The notes beneath the pieces are model-generated. The model was not told the origin of the DNA, made no database searches, and worked only from the letters and a program-made list of their open reading frames with translations. The translations under genes were made by a program, and so were the position numbers. From Polaromonas sp. C04 (lineage in GTDB: Bacteria > Pseudomonadota > Gammaproteobacteria > Burkholderiales > Burkholderiaceae_C): DNA of 64,000 nucleotides. Shown one piece after another: positions 1 to 8,877 of the stretch (position 1 is its first letter; each line of letters opens with the position of its first letter). The stretch spans positions 1 to 64,000 of the forward strand of contig NZ_MUNS01000033.1 of NCBI RefSeq assembly GCF_002002705.1. Reading direction: 5' to 3'.

Positions 1-2
1 CC

Positions 3-917
3 CGCCCCCCCATCGTTATCGCCACCCGAGAAAGCCGCCTGGCGTTGTGGCAGGCCGGGCACGTGCAGACCCTGCTGGAGCAGCGCGGCCACCGCATCAC
101 GCTGCTGGGCATCACCACCAAGGGCGACCAGATCCTCGACCGATCCTTGAGCAAGGTGGGCGGCAAGGGCCTGTTCGTGAAGGAGCTGGAAGCGGCCCTT
201 GAAGAGGGGCGCGCCGACATTGCCGTGCACTCGCTCAAGGACGTGCCGATGGATCTGCCCGCAGGCTTTGCGCTGGCCTGCGTGCTGGAGCGCGAAGATC
301 CGCGCGATGCCTTCGTGTCCAGCCGCCATGCCGCGCTGGCGGACCTGCCGCAGGGCGCCGTGGTCGGCACCTCCAGCCTGCGCCGCATCGCGCTGCTGCG
401 CGCGCTGCGCCCCGACCTGCGCATCGAGCCGCTGCGCGGCAACCTCGACACGCGCTTGCGCAAGCTCGACGAGGGCCAGTTCGATGCGATCGTGCTGGCC
501 GCGGCCGGCTTGAAGCGCCTGGGCCTGGGCGCGCGCATCCGCGGCGTCTTCGAGCCCGGCGACATGCTGCCGGCCGCCGGCCAGGGTGCGCTCGCCATCG
601 AGGTGCGCGCGCAGCGTCAGGATTTGATCGAGGCGCTGGCCCCGCTGGCGCACCAGGCCACCTGGCTGGCCACCGCGGCCGAGCGCGCCGTCAGCCGCGC
701 CATGGGCGGCAGCTGCTCCATGCCACTGGCGGCGTTCGCCCGCTTCGACGGCGAATACCTGCAGCTCGGCGCCGCCTGGGGCGACCCGGACGGCAGCGGC
801 CCGCTGGTCAAGGCGCGCGGCGGCGCCGCCTGTGCCGATCTGGCGGCCGCGCAGGCGCTCGGCGAGCAAGTCGCGGCAAAGCTGCAGGGCGGCGGTGCCC
901 GCTATCTGCCGGGCTAG
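3..917 (+). CDS. hemC: Porphobilinogen deaminase (hydroxymethylbilane synthase), 5' end cut by window edge
   Basis: This cytosolic enzyme condenses four porphobilinogens into hydroxymethylbilane in haem synthesis. The frame is already open at the left edge, where it reads [17 protein letters not shown], so the start codon and a few residues lie outside the window; it is not a broken gene. Visible family marks are HSLKDVPM with the catalytic Asp codon at 240-242, and [10 protein letters not shown], whose Cys codon at 714-716 would carry the dipyrromethane cofactor. It is followed after a short gap by hemD, then hemX and hemY, the usual betaproteobacterial haem cluster. The family assignment is secure. 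Confidence 0.97.
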   Translation, partial: RPPIVIATRESRLALWQAGHVQTLLEQRGHRITLLGITTKGDQILDRSLSKVGGKGLFVKELEAALEEGRADIAVHSLKDVPMDLPAGFALACVLEREDPRDAFVSSRHAALADLPQGAVVGTSSLRRIALLRALRPDLRIEPLRGNLDTRLRKLDEGQFDAIVLAAAGLKRLGLGARIRGVFEPGDMLPAAGQGALAIEVRAQRQDLIEALAPLAHQATWLATAAERAVSRAMGGSCSMPLAAFARFDGEYLQLGAAWGDPDGSGPLVKARGGAACADLAAAQALGEQVAAKLQGGGARYLPG

Positions 918-955
918 CGCACGCACGCCGATTCGTGTCACAACCGCCTGCGGCC

Positions 956-1768
956 ATGCGTGTCATCGTGTCCCGCCCCGAGCGCGAGGCCAGGGGCTGG
1001 AGCCAGCAGCTGTCGGCGCGGGGATTCGACGTGCTGGCGCTGCCGCTGATCGAGATCGGCCCGGTGACGGACCCGCTGGCGCGCCAGGCCCTGGATTCGG
1101 CCTGGCAGCGGCTGGACGGGTACTTTGCCATCATGTTTGTCAGCGGCAATGCCGTCATGCATTTTTTTGCATCAAAACCGTCTTCAGCCCATATTCCACG
1201 GGCATGGTCAGCTATCAATTCAGGAATTCAGAAGAATTTCCTGCCGCGCTGCTGGGCGCCGGGGCCGGGCACGGTCCGGGCCTTGCAGCACGCCGGTGTG
1301 GCGGCGCACGCCATCGATGCGCCGGATGCGCAATCCGGCCAGTTCGACTCCGAGGCGCTGTGGCAGCAGGTGCACGCGCGCGTGCCGCCCGGTGCGCGCG
1401 TGCTGATCGTGCGCGGTGCCGATGAGGGTACCAACGCGGGGCGCGACTGGCTGGCCCATCAATTGGCCGCCGCCGCAGCGCAGGTCGAGACCGTGGCGGC
1501 CTACGAGCGCCGTGTGCCGGTTCTCGAAGCGCAGCAACTGGCTCTGGCGCAGCAGGCCGCGCAGGATGGCTCGGTCTGGCTGTTTAGCAGTTCGCAGGCC
1601 ATCCGCCATCTGGCGCAACTGTTGCCGGCGCAACATTGGGGCCGCGCCCGCGCCGTGGCGACCCATCCGCGCATCGCGCAAACCGCGCGGCAGGCCGGTT
1701 TTGGTGTTGTTTGCGAGTCACGCCCCACGCTGGATGACGTGGTGGCCTCGATAGAATCTGTGCCATGA
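956..1768 (+). CDS. hemD: Uroporphyrinogen-III synthase
   Basis: HemD closes and isomerises hydroxymethylbilane to uroporphyrinogen III. The start is taken as ATG 956 (MRVIVSRPEREARG, the typical N-terminus); an in-frame GTG at 935 would add seven residues, and neither has a clear ribosome binding site. Motifs include MFVSGNAV, RCWAPGPGTVRAL and VWLFSSSQAIRHL. The 3' end overlaps hemX by four bases (ATGA), which suggests translational coupling. Unusual: between the FVSGNAV and CWAPGPGT motifs is an AT-richer stretch (about 1160-1240) holding a dispersed repeat in reverse orientation, which encodes an atypical linker in the protein. The rest of the gene looks intact. Confidence 0.92.
   Translation: MRVIVSRPEREARGWSQQLSARGFDVLALPLIEIGPVTDPLARQALDSAWQRLDGYFAIMFVSGNAVMHFFASKPSSAHIPRAWSAINSGIQKNFLPRCWAPGPGTVRALQHAGVAAHAIDAPDAQSGQFDSEALWQQVHARVPPGARVLIVRGADEGTNAGRDWLAHQLAAAAAQVETVAAYERRVPVLEAQQLALAQQAAQDGSVWLFSSSQAIRHLAQLLPAQHWGRARAVATHPRIAQTARQAGFGVVCESRPTLDDVVASIESVP
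1160..1227 (-). repeat. GCTAY-N19-GGGCT dispersed element inside hemD
   Basis: Read on the minus strand, GATAGCT is followed by exactly 19 nt and GGGCT (plus-strand AGCCC at 1186-1190, spacer 1191-1209, AGCTATC from 1210), then a T-rich tail. The outer GCTAC arm is not conserved. It lies in frame inside hemD and encodes an atypical hydrophilic loop. Confidence 0.6.
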
Positions 1769-2844
1769 ACGCGACCGAGCCTCCTGCCGACGCTGCCAGC
1801 CCGCTGGCCGGACCCGCTGTCGAGCCGTCCCGTTCCATTCCCTCCCTCACCGGCGCACCGGGGCATGCCGTGTCGCGCACCCTGGTGATTGTCGTGGCGG
1901 TGGTCGCGGCATTGGCGCTGCTGCTCAGTGTGCTGCTGTGGCAAAAACTCTCCACCATCCAGGGCCAGCTGGCGCGCCAGAGCGCCGACTCGGGAGCCCG
2001 GGCGGTCGAGGCAAACGGTATGGCGAAACAGGCGCTGGATCTGGCCCGCGAAACCGCGGCGCGCCAGGCCATGGCGGACGAGCGGCTCAGCGAAGTGACG
2101 CTGCAGCGCACGCAGCTCGAAGACCTGATGCAAAGCCTGTCGCGCACGCGCGACGACAACCTGGTGGTCGATCTGGACTCGGCCATTCGTCTCGCGCAGC
2201 AGCAGGCCCAGCTCACGGGCAGCGTGGCGCCCTTGCTGGCCGCCCTGAAGAGCGCTGACCAGCGTGTCATCCGCGCCGCCCAGCCGCGCCTGGCGCCCGT
2301 GCAGCGCGCCATTGAACACGACATCGACCGCGTGACGGCGGCGCGTGTCACGGACACGCCGGGCCTGCTGGACAAGCTCGACGAGCTGGTGCGACTGGTC
2401 GACGAGCTGCCGGTGCTGAATGCCGCCGCGAGTCCCGCCGCTGCCCGCGGCGTCGCATCGAAGACCCCGGTCGCGGCACCGGCCTGGTGGCAGCGTGCCC
2501 TCGAGGTGCTGCACATCGAGGCGCGCAGCCTGCTGCGCGTAAGCCGCATCGAGCAGCCCGAGGCGATGCTGCTGTCGCCCGAGCAATCTTTCTTCCTGCG
2601 CGAAAACCTCAAGCTCAAGCTGCTCAACGCACGGCTTGGCCTGCTCGCGCGGCAGATCGACTCGGCGCGTTCCGATCTGGCCGCCGCCAGCCTGGCGCTG
2701 AACAAGTATTTCGACCCGGCCGCGCGCAAGACACAGGTCGTGGCGGGCTTGCTGCAGCAGGTGCAGGGCCAGATGAAGACGGTGGAGCTGCCGCGCGTCG
2801 ATGACACGCTGGCGGCGTTGGCCACCGCGGCGGCGGGCCGGTAA
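1765..2844 (+). CDS. hemX: HemX family protein (uroporphyrinogen-III C-methyltransferase-like, membrane anchored)
   Basis: A 359-residue protein with a proline/alanine-rich cytosolic head, one membrane segment at about residues 35-56 (LVIVVAVVAALALLLSVLLW) and a long helical, coiled-coil-rich periplasmic part with many Gln, Arg and Leu residues. HemX is encoded between hemD and hemY in many beta- and gamma-proteobacteria. Its methyltransferase label is historical, and no SAM-binding motif is visible here; a scaffold or regulatory role in haem synthesis is more likely. It overlaps the hemD stop by four bases and hemY starts immediately after its stop (TAAATG), so the genes are one operon. Confidence 0.88.
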   Translation: MNATEPPADAASPLAGPAVEPSRSIPSLTGAPGHAVSRTLVIVVAVVAALALLLSVLLWQKLSTIQGQLARQSADSGARAVEANGMAKQALDLARETAARQAMADERLSEVTLQRTQLEDLMQSLSRTRDDNLVVDLDSAIRLAQQQAQLTGSVAPLLAALKSADQRVIRAAQPRLAPVQRAIEHDIDRVTAARVTDTPGLLDKLDELVRLVDELPVLNAAASPAAARGVASKTPVAAPAWWQRALEVLHIEARSLLRVSRIEQPEAMLLSPEQSFFLRENLKLKLLNARLGLLARQIDSARSDLAAASLALNKYFDPAARKTQVVAGLLQQVQGQMKTVELPRVDDTLAALATAAAGR

Positions 2845-4131
2845 ATGCGTGCCGCTTTGTGGCTGGTCGCCCTGTTTGGCGTGGCCGTGGCCGTCGCCCT
2901 GTTTGCGGGCAACAACCAGGGCCTGATCACGGTGTTCTGGCCGCCGTACCGGGTCGATCTCTCGCTCAACCTGGTGGTGTTGCTGTTGCTGGCCGCCTTT
3001 GTGCTGATCCATGCGGCGTTGCGCGCGCTCGCGGCATTGTTTGATTTGCCCCGGCAGGCGAAACGCTGGCGCATGCAGCAAAAAGAGCGGACCATGCACG
3101 CGGCACTGATGGATGCGCTGTCGTATCTGCTGGCCGGACGCTTCATCCGCGCGCGCAAGTCGGCGCAAGCGGCCCTGAGTCAGGAAAAAGCGCTGAGCGC
3201 CTCCGGCGTGAAACTGGTGAATGCGGTGCAGCTGCGGGCCCTGTCGCATCTGGTCGCCGCAGAAAGTGCACAGGCCTTGCAGGACAAGGCCGGGCGCGAT
3301 GAACACCTGCGGCAGGCGCTGGAAGACCCGTCACAGCGGCACACGGCGCTGGGGCAGGAAACGCGCGAAGGGGCGCAGCTGCGCGCGGCGCGCTGGGCGC
3401 TGGACGACCGCGATGCGGCCGCCGCGCTGGCCTGGCTCGACGAGCTGCCGCAGGGCGTGGCGCGCCGCACGCTGGCGCTGCGCGTCAAGCTCAAGGCCGC
3501 GCGTCTGGCGCGCCGGACGGTCGATGCGCTGGAGACGGCGCGGCTGCTGGCCAAGCACCGGGCCTTCCCGGGCGACGCGGCGCAAAGCATCGTGCGCGGA
3601 CTGGCCACCGAACTGATCAACGGTGCCTATGACACCGCCCAGCTGCTGCGCGTCTGGAACTCGCTGGAGAACGGTGAGCGCGTGACGCCCGAGCTGGCGA
3701 TCGGGGCGGCCCAGCGCATGGCGGCCCTGCAGGGGGACGCCCACATCGCGCGCGCCTGGCTGCTGCCGGTATGGGAGCGTATGGTCGCGCCCCACAGTGA
3801 TCCATCGGCCGGTCTCGGCGATTACCAGAGCATCAAGCTGGTGCGCGCGCTGGAGCTGGGACTGGAGTCGCTGGATGCGCCATGGCTGGCCCGCATCGAG
3901 GCGGCCCAGCAACGCAATCCGCGCGACGCCCGGTTGCAATACCTGGCGGGCATGGCCTGCATGAAGCGCCAGCTGTGGGGCAAGGCGCAGCTGTTGCTGG
4001 CCCAGGCCGTGATGGGCCTGCAGGACGCGGGGCTGCATCGCAACGCCTGGTGCGCACTGGCCCAATTGGCCGAGCAGCGCGGTGACGATGCCGCAGCCGC
4101 CCAGGCCTGGAAGCGCGCCGCACAGTTGTAA
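2845..4131 (+). CDS. hemY: HemY family membrane protein with TPR-like repeats
   Basis: A 428-residue protein with two N-terminal membrane segments (about residues 4-22 and 40-60), then a basic stretch after the second (DLPRQAKRWRMQQKER) and an alpha-helical, TPR-like C-terminus with recurrent Ala/Leu/Arg pairs. The N-terminal NNQGLITVFWPPYRVDLSLNL motif matches the HemY N-terminal family of the proteobacterial hem operon. This is not the Gram-positive protoporphyrinogen oxidase of the same name. It is the last gene of hemCDXY and is followed by a strong bidirectional terminator. The biochemical role is unproven. Confidence 0.88.
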   Translation: MRAALWLVALFGVAVAVALFAGNNQGLITVFWPPYRVDLSLNLVVLLLLAAFVLIHAALRALAALFDLPRQAKRWRMQQKERTMHAALMDALSYLLAGRFIRARKSAQAALSQEKALSASGVKLVNAVQLRALSHLVAAESAQALQDKAGRDEHLRQALEDPSQRHTALGQETREGAQLRAARWALDDRDAAAALAWLDELPQGVARRTLALRVKLKAARLARRTVDALETARLLAKHRAFPGDAAQSIVRGLATELINGAYDTAQLLRVWNSLENGERVTPELAIGAAQRMAALQGDAHIARAWLLPVWERMVAPHSDPSAGLGDYQSIKLVRALELGLESLDAPWLARIEAAQQRNPRDARLQYLAGMACMKRQLWGKAQLLLAQAVMGLQDAGLHRNAWCALAQLAEQRGDDAAAAQAWKRAAQL

Positions 4132-4140
4132 GGGCCCCAT

Positions 4141-4180
4141 AAAAAAGCCGCCGGGGCTTGGCTGACCCGGCGGCTTTTTT
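4141..4180. terminator. Bidirectional intrinsic terminator between hemY and rne
   Basis: A perfect 15-bp inverted repeat (AAAAAAGCCGCCGGG and its complement) with a 10-nt loop. The A-run on the left and T-run on the right allow it to stop transcripts from hemY (plus) and rne (minus), which converge here. Confidence 0.95.
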
Positions 4181-4235
4181 GAGGTTGCTGCGGGGCAGCA
4201 ACGTCACGCTGAGCGGTTTTTCCCGCCCAGCCGTC

Positions 4236-7200
4236 TTACGGCGTCGCTTCGTGCGAGGCCTGCTCGAACGGCAGCGTCATGTCGCGCAGATCGCGTTTCG
4301 TTTCCACCAGGATCAAGGGGCCGTCGTCCTGCACCACGACCGGTGCGCGCTCGCGCGGCACATGCACGGCGCGCGGCTCCGCCGCCATGGCGGCGCGCGC
4401 GGCGGCGATCTTGCCGGCGTCGGAATTCACCCATTGCAGGCCCGAGCCCGTGGCGACCTGCGCGAGCTCGGCCAGCGGCAGTTCGAAGGAGGCAACCTTG
4501 GGCAGCGCGGGCGCCGACGAGGCGACGGCAGGCGCGGCCGCAACGTGCACGGGCGCAACGGGTGCGGTCGCAACAGGAGTCGGTGCCTGCACCGGGATGG
4601 CGCTCAGGGGTGCCTGACTGGCTGCAGGTTCAACGGCGGCCGGTTCGCTGGCTGCCGGCGCGGCCGTATCGAAATACGACCTGCGCTGCACCGGTTCATC
4701 CTGGGCTGCAGGCTGGCCGGCCTCCGGCACGCCGGACGGCGCTGTTTCAGCGGCCTCAGAGGCATCGCGCGGCGCGCGTTCGCGGCGGTCGCGGCCATAG
4801 CGGTCACGCGAGCGGCGCTCGCGCGGTTCACGCTGGCCATCCGTGCGCTCGGCCGACACATCACCGGCCTGACCTTCGCCGGCCTCGGCTGCAACGCCGA
4901 CCGTTGCCATGGCTGCTGCTGCCACCTCGGCGCCGGCAGACAGCGGTTCACTGCGATTGGTGGCCTCGTCCGTGCCCGGTGCGCGGTCGCCGGCGCGGTC
5001 ATTGCGACGCTCGCCGCGGCTCTCGGGCTGTTTGTCGCCACGATCGCTGCGCTCACCGCGTTCACCACGGCCCTCGGTGCGTTCACCGCGTTCGCCGCGG
5101 CCTCCACGTTCGCGCCGCTCACCGCGCTCACCGCTGCGCGGCGCACGCTCCTGCCTGGGCTGCTCGTTGCCGGCGCCTTCCATGGCCTCCGGCGTACCCG
5201 TCACGGGGCTGGTTGCTGTCGCGTTGTCGGGCGCCAGCGGGCGGCCTTCGCCGTCACGGCGTTCGCGCGGTCCCTGGCGGTCGTTGCGGCGTTCACCGCC
5301 ACGGCCACCGCGGCCACCGCGACCTTCGCCGCGCGGGCCCTGACCTTCTGCCTCGGCGCCTTCTGCGCGACCTTCGGCGCGCTCTTCACCGCGGCGCTCA
5401 CCGTCGCGGCCGCCACGACCCTCGCCACGGCCTTCGCCCCGGCGGCCACCGCGGCCTTCGCCCCGGCCTTCACCACGGCGACCATCGCGGCGTTCACCGT
5501 CGCGACCACCACGGCCTTCGCCGTCGCGTCCCGTGCGGCCTTCGCGTTTGTCGTCTTTTTTCGGTTCTGCGGCCACCACCACCGGCGCGGCAGCGGGTTT
5601 GCTGCCAAACAGGCCCTTGATCCAGCCAAAGAAGCCGCTTTCCGCAGGCACCGGCGCCGCCACGACGGCGGGCGCTTTCGCCACCGGAGCCGGCACGGGC
5701 GCAGGCTTGGGCGCGGCCACCGGGGCGGGGGCGTCAGGCAGCACACCCTTGATGACGGGCTCCTGCTTGTTGCTGCGCTCCTGCGAACGGCGCGTGACCG
5801 TGGTCGGATCTTCGATTTCCTCGGCCATCTTGTAGCTGACTTCCATACCGTCCAGACGCGGGTCGTCGTGCTTCAGGCGCTCGAGCCGGTAGTTCGGTGT
5901 TTCCAGCGTCTTGTTGGGCACCATCAGCACGTTGATGCGCTGCTTGAACTCGATCTTGGCGATCTCGGTGCGCTTCTCGTTGAGCAGGAACGAGGCCACT
6001 TCCACCGGCACCTGGCACATCACCGAGGCCGTGTTGTCCTTCATGGACTCTTCCTGGATGATGCGCAGGATCTGCAGCGCCGAACTTTCGGTGTCGCGGA
6101 TATGGCCGGAGCCGCCGCAGCGCGGGCAGGGGATGGAGGCGCCCTCGCTCAGCGCGGGTTTCAGGCGCTGGCGGCTCATTTCCATCAGGCCGAACTTGCT
6201 GATGGTGCCGAACTGCACGCGCGCGCGGTCCTGCCGCAGCGCATCGCGCAGGCGGTTTTCCACGTCGCGGCGGTTGCGCGACTCCTCCATGTCGATGAAG
6301 TCGATCACGATCAGGCCGCCCAGGTCGCGCAGGCGCATCTGGCGCGCCACTTCGTCGGCGGCCTCCAGGTTGGTGCGGGTCGCGGTTTCCTCGATGTCGC
6401 CGCCGCGGATCGCGCGCGCCGAGTTCACGTCCACCGAGACCAGCGCCTCGGTGTGGTCGATCACGATGGCACCGCCGCTGGGCAGCTGCACGGTGCGCGC
6501 GTAGGCCGACTCGATCTGGTGCTCGATCTGGAACCGGCTGAACAGCGGGGCGTCATCGCGGTAGCGCTTGACGCGCGCGGCGTGCTCGGGCATCACGTGT
6601 GCCATGAACTGCTGGGCCTGGTCGTACACGTCGTCGGTGTCGATCAGGATGTCGCCGATATCGTTGTTGAAGTAGTCGCGGATGGCGCGGATCACCAGGC
6701 TCGATTCCTGGTAAATCAGGAACGCACCCTTGCCACTTTTGCCGGCACCGTCGATCGCGCTCCACAGCTTGAGCAGGTAATTCAGGTCCCACTGCAGTTC
6801 GGGGGCGCTGCGCCCGATGCCGGCGGTGCGCGCGATGATGCTGGCGCCGGCAGGGTATTCCAGCTGGTCCATGGCCTCCTTGAGCTCGGCCCGGTCATCG
6901 CCCTCGATGCGCCGGCTCACGCCGCCGCCGCGCGGGTTGTTGGGCATCAGCACCACGTAGCGGCCGGCCAGCGAGACAAAGGTGGTCAGGGCCGCGCCCT
7001 TGTTGCCGCGCTCTTCCTTCTCGACCTGGACCAGCAGCTCCTGGCCCTCCTTGATCACGTCCTGGATGCGCGCCTGGCTGACCGGCACGCCCTGGGCGAA
7101 GTACTGTTTGGAGATTTCCTTGAACGGTAGAAAACCGTGGCGGTCTTCGCCGTAATCGACAAAGCAGGCCTCCAGCGAGGGCTCGACGCGGGTGACGACG

Positions 7201-7331
7201 GCCTTGTAGATGTTGCCCTTGCGCTGTTCGCGCCCTTCAATTTCAATTTCGTAGTCGAGCAGCTTTTGCCCGTCCACGATCGCCAGCCGGCGTTCTTCGG
7301 TCTGGGTGGCGTTAATCAGCATCCGTTTCAT
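4236..7331 (-). CDS. rne: Ribonuclease E
   Basis: RNase E is the membrane-associated endoribonuclease that starts mRNA decay and matures rRNA and tRNA. The 1031-residue protein starts MKRMLINATQTEERRLAIV, followed by the S1 domain (about residues 35-120). The DNase-I-like catalytic core has metal-binding Asp301 (VSVDVNSARAIRGG) and Asp344 (IVIDFIDM), and the zinc link is CPRC at 402-405. The C-terminal half is a disordered Arg/Gly-rich tail ending in VVVQDDGPLILVETKRD, a short conserved end motif of betaproteobacterial RNase E. GAAGGAAA just upstream of the ATG is a plausible ribosome binding site. The long upstream region may serve autoregulation as in enterobacteria, which is an inference. 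Confidence 0.97.
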   Translation of the reverse strand: MKRMLINATQTEERRLAIVDGQKLLDYEIEIEGREQRKGNIYKAVVTRVEPSLEACFVDYGEDRHGFLPFKEISKQYFAQGVPVSQARIQDVIKEGQELLVQVEKEERGNKGAALTTFVSLAGRYVVLMPNNPRGGGVSRRIEGDDRAELKEAMDQLEYPAGASIIARTAGIGRSAPELQWDLNYLLKLWSAIDGAGKSGKGAFLIYQESSLVIRAIRDYFNNDIGDILIDTDDVYDQAQQFMAHVMPEHAARVKRYRDDAPLFSRFQIEHQIESAYARTVQLPSGGAIVIDHTEALVSVDVNSARAIRGGDIEETATRTNLEAADEVARQMRLRDLGGLIVIDFIDMEESRNRRDVENRLRDALRQDRARVQFGTISKFGLMEMSRQRLKPALSEGASIPCPRCGGSGHIRDTESSALQILRIIQEESMKDNTASVMCQVPVEVASFLLNEKRTEIAKIEFKQRINVLMVPNKTLETPNYRLERLKHDDPRLDGMEVSYKMAEEIEDPTTVTRRSQERSNKQEPVIKGVLPDAPAPVAAPKPAPVPAPVAKAPAVVAAPVPAESGFFGWIKGLFGSKPAAAPVVVAAEPKKDDKREGRTGRDGEGRGGRDGERRDGRRGEGRGEGRGGRRGEGRGEGRGGRDGERRGEERAEGRAEGAEAEGQGPRGEGRGGRGGRGGERRNDRQGPRERRDGEGRPLAPDNATATSPVTGTPEAMEGAGNEQPRQERAPRSGERGERRERGGRGERGERTEGRGERGERSDRGDKQPESRGERRNDRAGDRAPGTDEATNRSEPLSAGAEVAAAAMATVGVAAEAGEGQAGDVSAERTDGQREPRERRSRDRYGRDRRERAPRDASEAAETAPSGVPEAGQPAAQDEPVQRRSYFDTAAPAASEPAAVEPAASQAPLSAIPVQAPTPVATAPVAPVHVAAAPAVASSAPALPKVASFELPLAELAQVATGSGLQWVNSDAGKIAAARAAMAAEPRAVHVPRERAPVVVQDDGPLILVETKRDLRDMTLPFEQASHEATP
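4970..5555 (-). repeat. Arg/Gly/Glu-rich low-complexity repeats in the RNase E tail
   Basis: Irregular tandem copies of GEGRGGRDGERR- and RGERGER-like units, in two blocks (about 5240-5555 and 4970-5165), encode the RNA-binding and degradosome-type disordered tail. The DNA is correspondingly repetitive (CCTTCGCCGCG- and GTTCACCGCG-like units) and is a candidate site for length variation between strains. Confidence 0.8.
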
Positions 7332-7504
7332 GATGCGTTTCCTTCAATCTAAAACATTCACAGGCCTCTCGCGGGCCAACGATGCCTGATCGGACGCTTT
7401 GAAACGAAGGGAATTGCCGGAGAGCCTGCGACTATGCCGGGCCGGGGCTCGGTTGTCGGGGCGTAGGCGCTTGGACGCGGGCGAGAGGGTGCGGATATGG
7501 ATCA

Positions 7505-7556
7505 GCCACAAAATTAGTAGCTGGACGCGCCCGAAAGACGGGGGCCAGGGGCTTTT
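7505..7556 (+). repeat. GCTAY-N19-GGGCT dispersed element in the rne leader region
   Basis: GCCAC...GTAGCT (7517-7522), a spacer of 19 nt (7523-7541) with GCGCCC at spacer positions 5-10, then GGGCCA (7542-7547) and a T-rich end. This is the only full copy in this window that lies wholly between genes. Confidence 0.65.
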
Positions 7557-7638
7557 CCACGCCAAAGGGCGGGGACAACAGCCACCGCCACAAGGTTTGA
7601 ATCAGCACCATCAACACAAGAGTTCTCGCTTTAGTCCG

Positions 7639-7673
7639 CCGGCAACCCGGTGCGCAGCGCGCGAGGTTGCCGG
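7639..7673. other. Hairpin in the rne/rluC intergenic region
   Basis: CCGGCAACC pairs perfectly with GGTTGCCGG around a GC-rich 17-nt loop. There is no T-run, so it is not an intrinsic terminator. On the minus strand it would lie in the rne leader RNA if transcription starts upstream of it. Confidence 0.5.
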
Positions 7674-7850
7674 ATTTGGGTATTCCGTATCAGTGTTTCA
7701 ATTGCGTCGTCTCGACCCATGGGGTTGTGTGCCACCTGGCGCTCGGGCGCCCGGTTTGCAGACAATGGCCATGAGTGGCATCGACCTGCCAGTGCATTTT
7801 GTTCGGTGCCCTAAACTTGTAGTTAATCAAGCACTTACAACATATCGCTG

Positions 7851-8873
7851 GTGAAAAACATTATAGGCGTTCACAAGCCCCTTGCGCCGTCCGCGGCCGC
7901 GCCGGAAGTCAAATTCATCACGGTCGATGACGAGTCCGCCGGCCAGCGGCTGGACAACTTCCTGATGCGGCACCTCAAAGGGGTGCCCAAAACGCATGTG
8001 TACCGCATCATCCGCAGCGGCGAAGTCCGGATCAACAAGGGTCGGGCCGCCGCCGACGCCCGGGTGCAGGTCGGCGACGTGCTGCGGTTGCCGCCCGTGC
8101 GGGTGTCCGAGCGCCAGCAGGAAAAAGCGGCGAATCCGGCGCCGGCCCGTGAATTCCCGATCCTGCTGGAGGACGACTGGCTGCTCGCCATCGATAAACC
8201 GGCCGGCGTGGCGGTGCACGGCGGCAGCGGCGTGAGCTTTGGCGTGATCGAGCAATTGCGCCGGGCCCGGCCGCAGGCCCGGTTCCTGGAACTGGTGCAC
8301 CGGCTGGACCGCGATACCAGCGGCATCCTGCTGGTGGCCAAGAAGCGCAGCGCCCTCACGACCCTGCAAGACCAGTTTCGCGAGCGCGAGACCGGCAAGA
8401 CTTACCTGGCGCTGGTCGCGGGCGACTGGCCGGCGAATAAAAAGGTGATCGACGCGCCGCTGCACAAATACCTGCTGCCGGCGGGCCAGGACGGGGAGGG
8501 GGAGCGCCGCGTCAAGGTGGTGGCCAAAGGCGACCCGGACGGCATGCGCTCGGTCACGCTGGTCAAGGTGGCGCGCCGGCTGGCGGGTTTCACGCTGCTG
8601 GAGGTGACCATCAAGACAGGGCGCACGCACCAGATCCGGGTGCATCTGGCGTCCCAGGGGCACGCCATCGTCGGGGATGACAAGTACGGCGATTTCGAGT
8701 TGAACAAGTCCCTGCAAAAGCAGCAGGGGAATTCGGGCCTGAAGCGCATGTTTTTGCATGCGTGGCGGTTACAGTTCAACCACCCGTCCAGTGGCGAGCG
8801 CATCGAGCTGCTGGCCGCACTGCCCCCGGAACTTCAGAGATTTGTCGACCATGTCCCAGCTCCAAAACCCTGA
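7851..8873 (+). CDS. rluC: 23S rRNA pseudouridine synthase, RluC/D type
   Basis: This enzyme isomerises specific uridines of 23S rRNA; RluC acts at positions 955, 2504 and 2580 in E. coli. The 340-residue protein has an N-terminal S4 RNA-binding domain (GQRLDNFLMRHLKGVPKTHVYRIIRSGEVRINKGR) and the catalytic motif HRLDRDTSGILLVAKK with the active-site Asp, followed by GRTHQIRVHLASQGHAIVGD. The start is GTG 7851 because no closer in-frame ATG precedes the S4 domain; there is no strong Shine-Dalgarno sequence. It lies divergent to rne, the common arrangement. RluC is preferred over RluD because of that neighbour. Confidence 0.93.
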   Translation: MKNIIGVHKPLAPSAAAPEVKFITVDDESAGQRLDNFLMRHLKGVPKTHVYRIIRSGEVRINKGRAAADARVQVGDVLRLPPVRVSERQQEKAANPAPAREFPILLEDDWLLAIDKPAGVAVHGGSGVSFGVIEQLRRARPQARFLELVHRLDRDTSGILLVAKKRSALTTLQDQFRERETGKTYLALVAGDWPANKKVIDAPLHKYLLPAGQDGEGERRVKVVAKGDPDGMRSVTLVKVARRLAGFTLLEVTIKTGRTHQIRVHLASQGHAIVGDDKYGDFELNKSLQKQQGNSGLKRMFLHAWRLQFNHPSSGERIELLAALPPELQRFVDHVPAPKP

Positions 8874-8877
8874 CGCC

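Larger units (their letters stand above)
7332..7850. other. 519-bp non-coding divergent region between rne and rluC
   Basis: No convincing protein gene is seen. Its minus strand would be the rne 5' leader and its plus strand the rluC upstream region. It contains the rne ribosome binding site (7335-7345), one full GCTAY-N19-GGGCT element (7505-7556), a 9-bp stem hairpin (7639-7673), and an interrupted inverted repeat TTGTA...TACAA (7817-7840) just before rluC. No promoter close to consensus could be placed with confidence. Confidence 0.6.

Noticed and set aside
1-917. hemC lacking a start codon, as if truncated
   Set aside because: The frame is intact and conserved to the first bases; the start is simply outside the window.
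4158-7130. A 990-codon open frame on the plus strand opposite rne
   Set aside because: It is antisense to a clearly real gene, low in complexity (Arg/Ala/Thr runs), and is explained by high GC content and the repetitive RNase E tail.
7399-7854. A 151-codon plus-strand open frame in the rne-rluC gap
   Set aside because: It crosses the repeat element and the hairpin, has an Arg-rich composition with no motif, and overlaps the rluC start.
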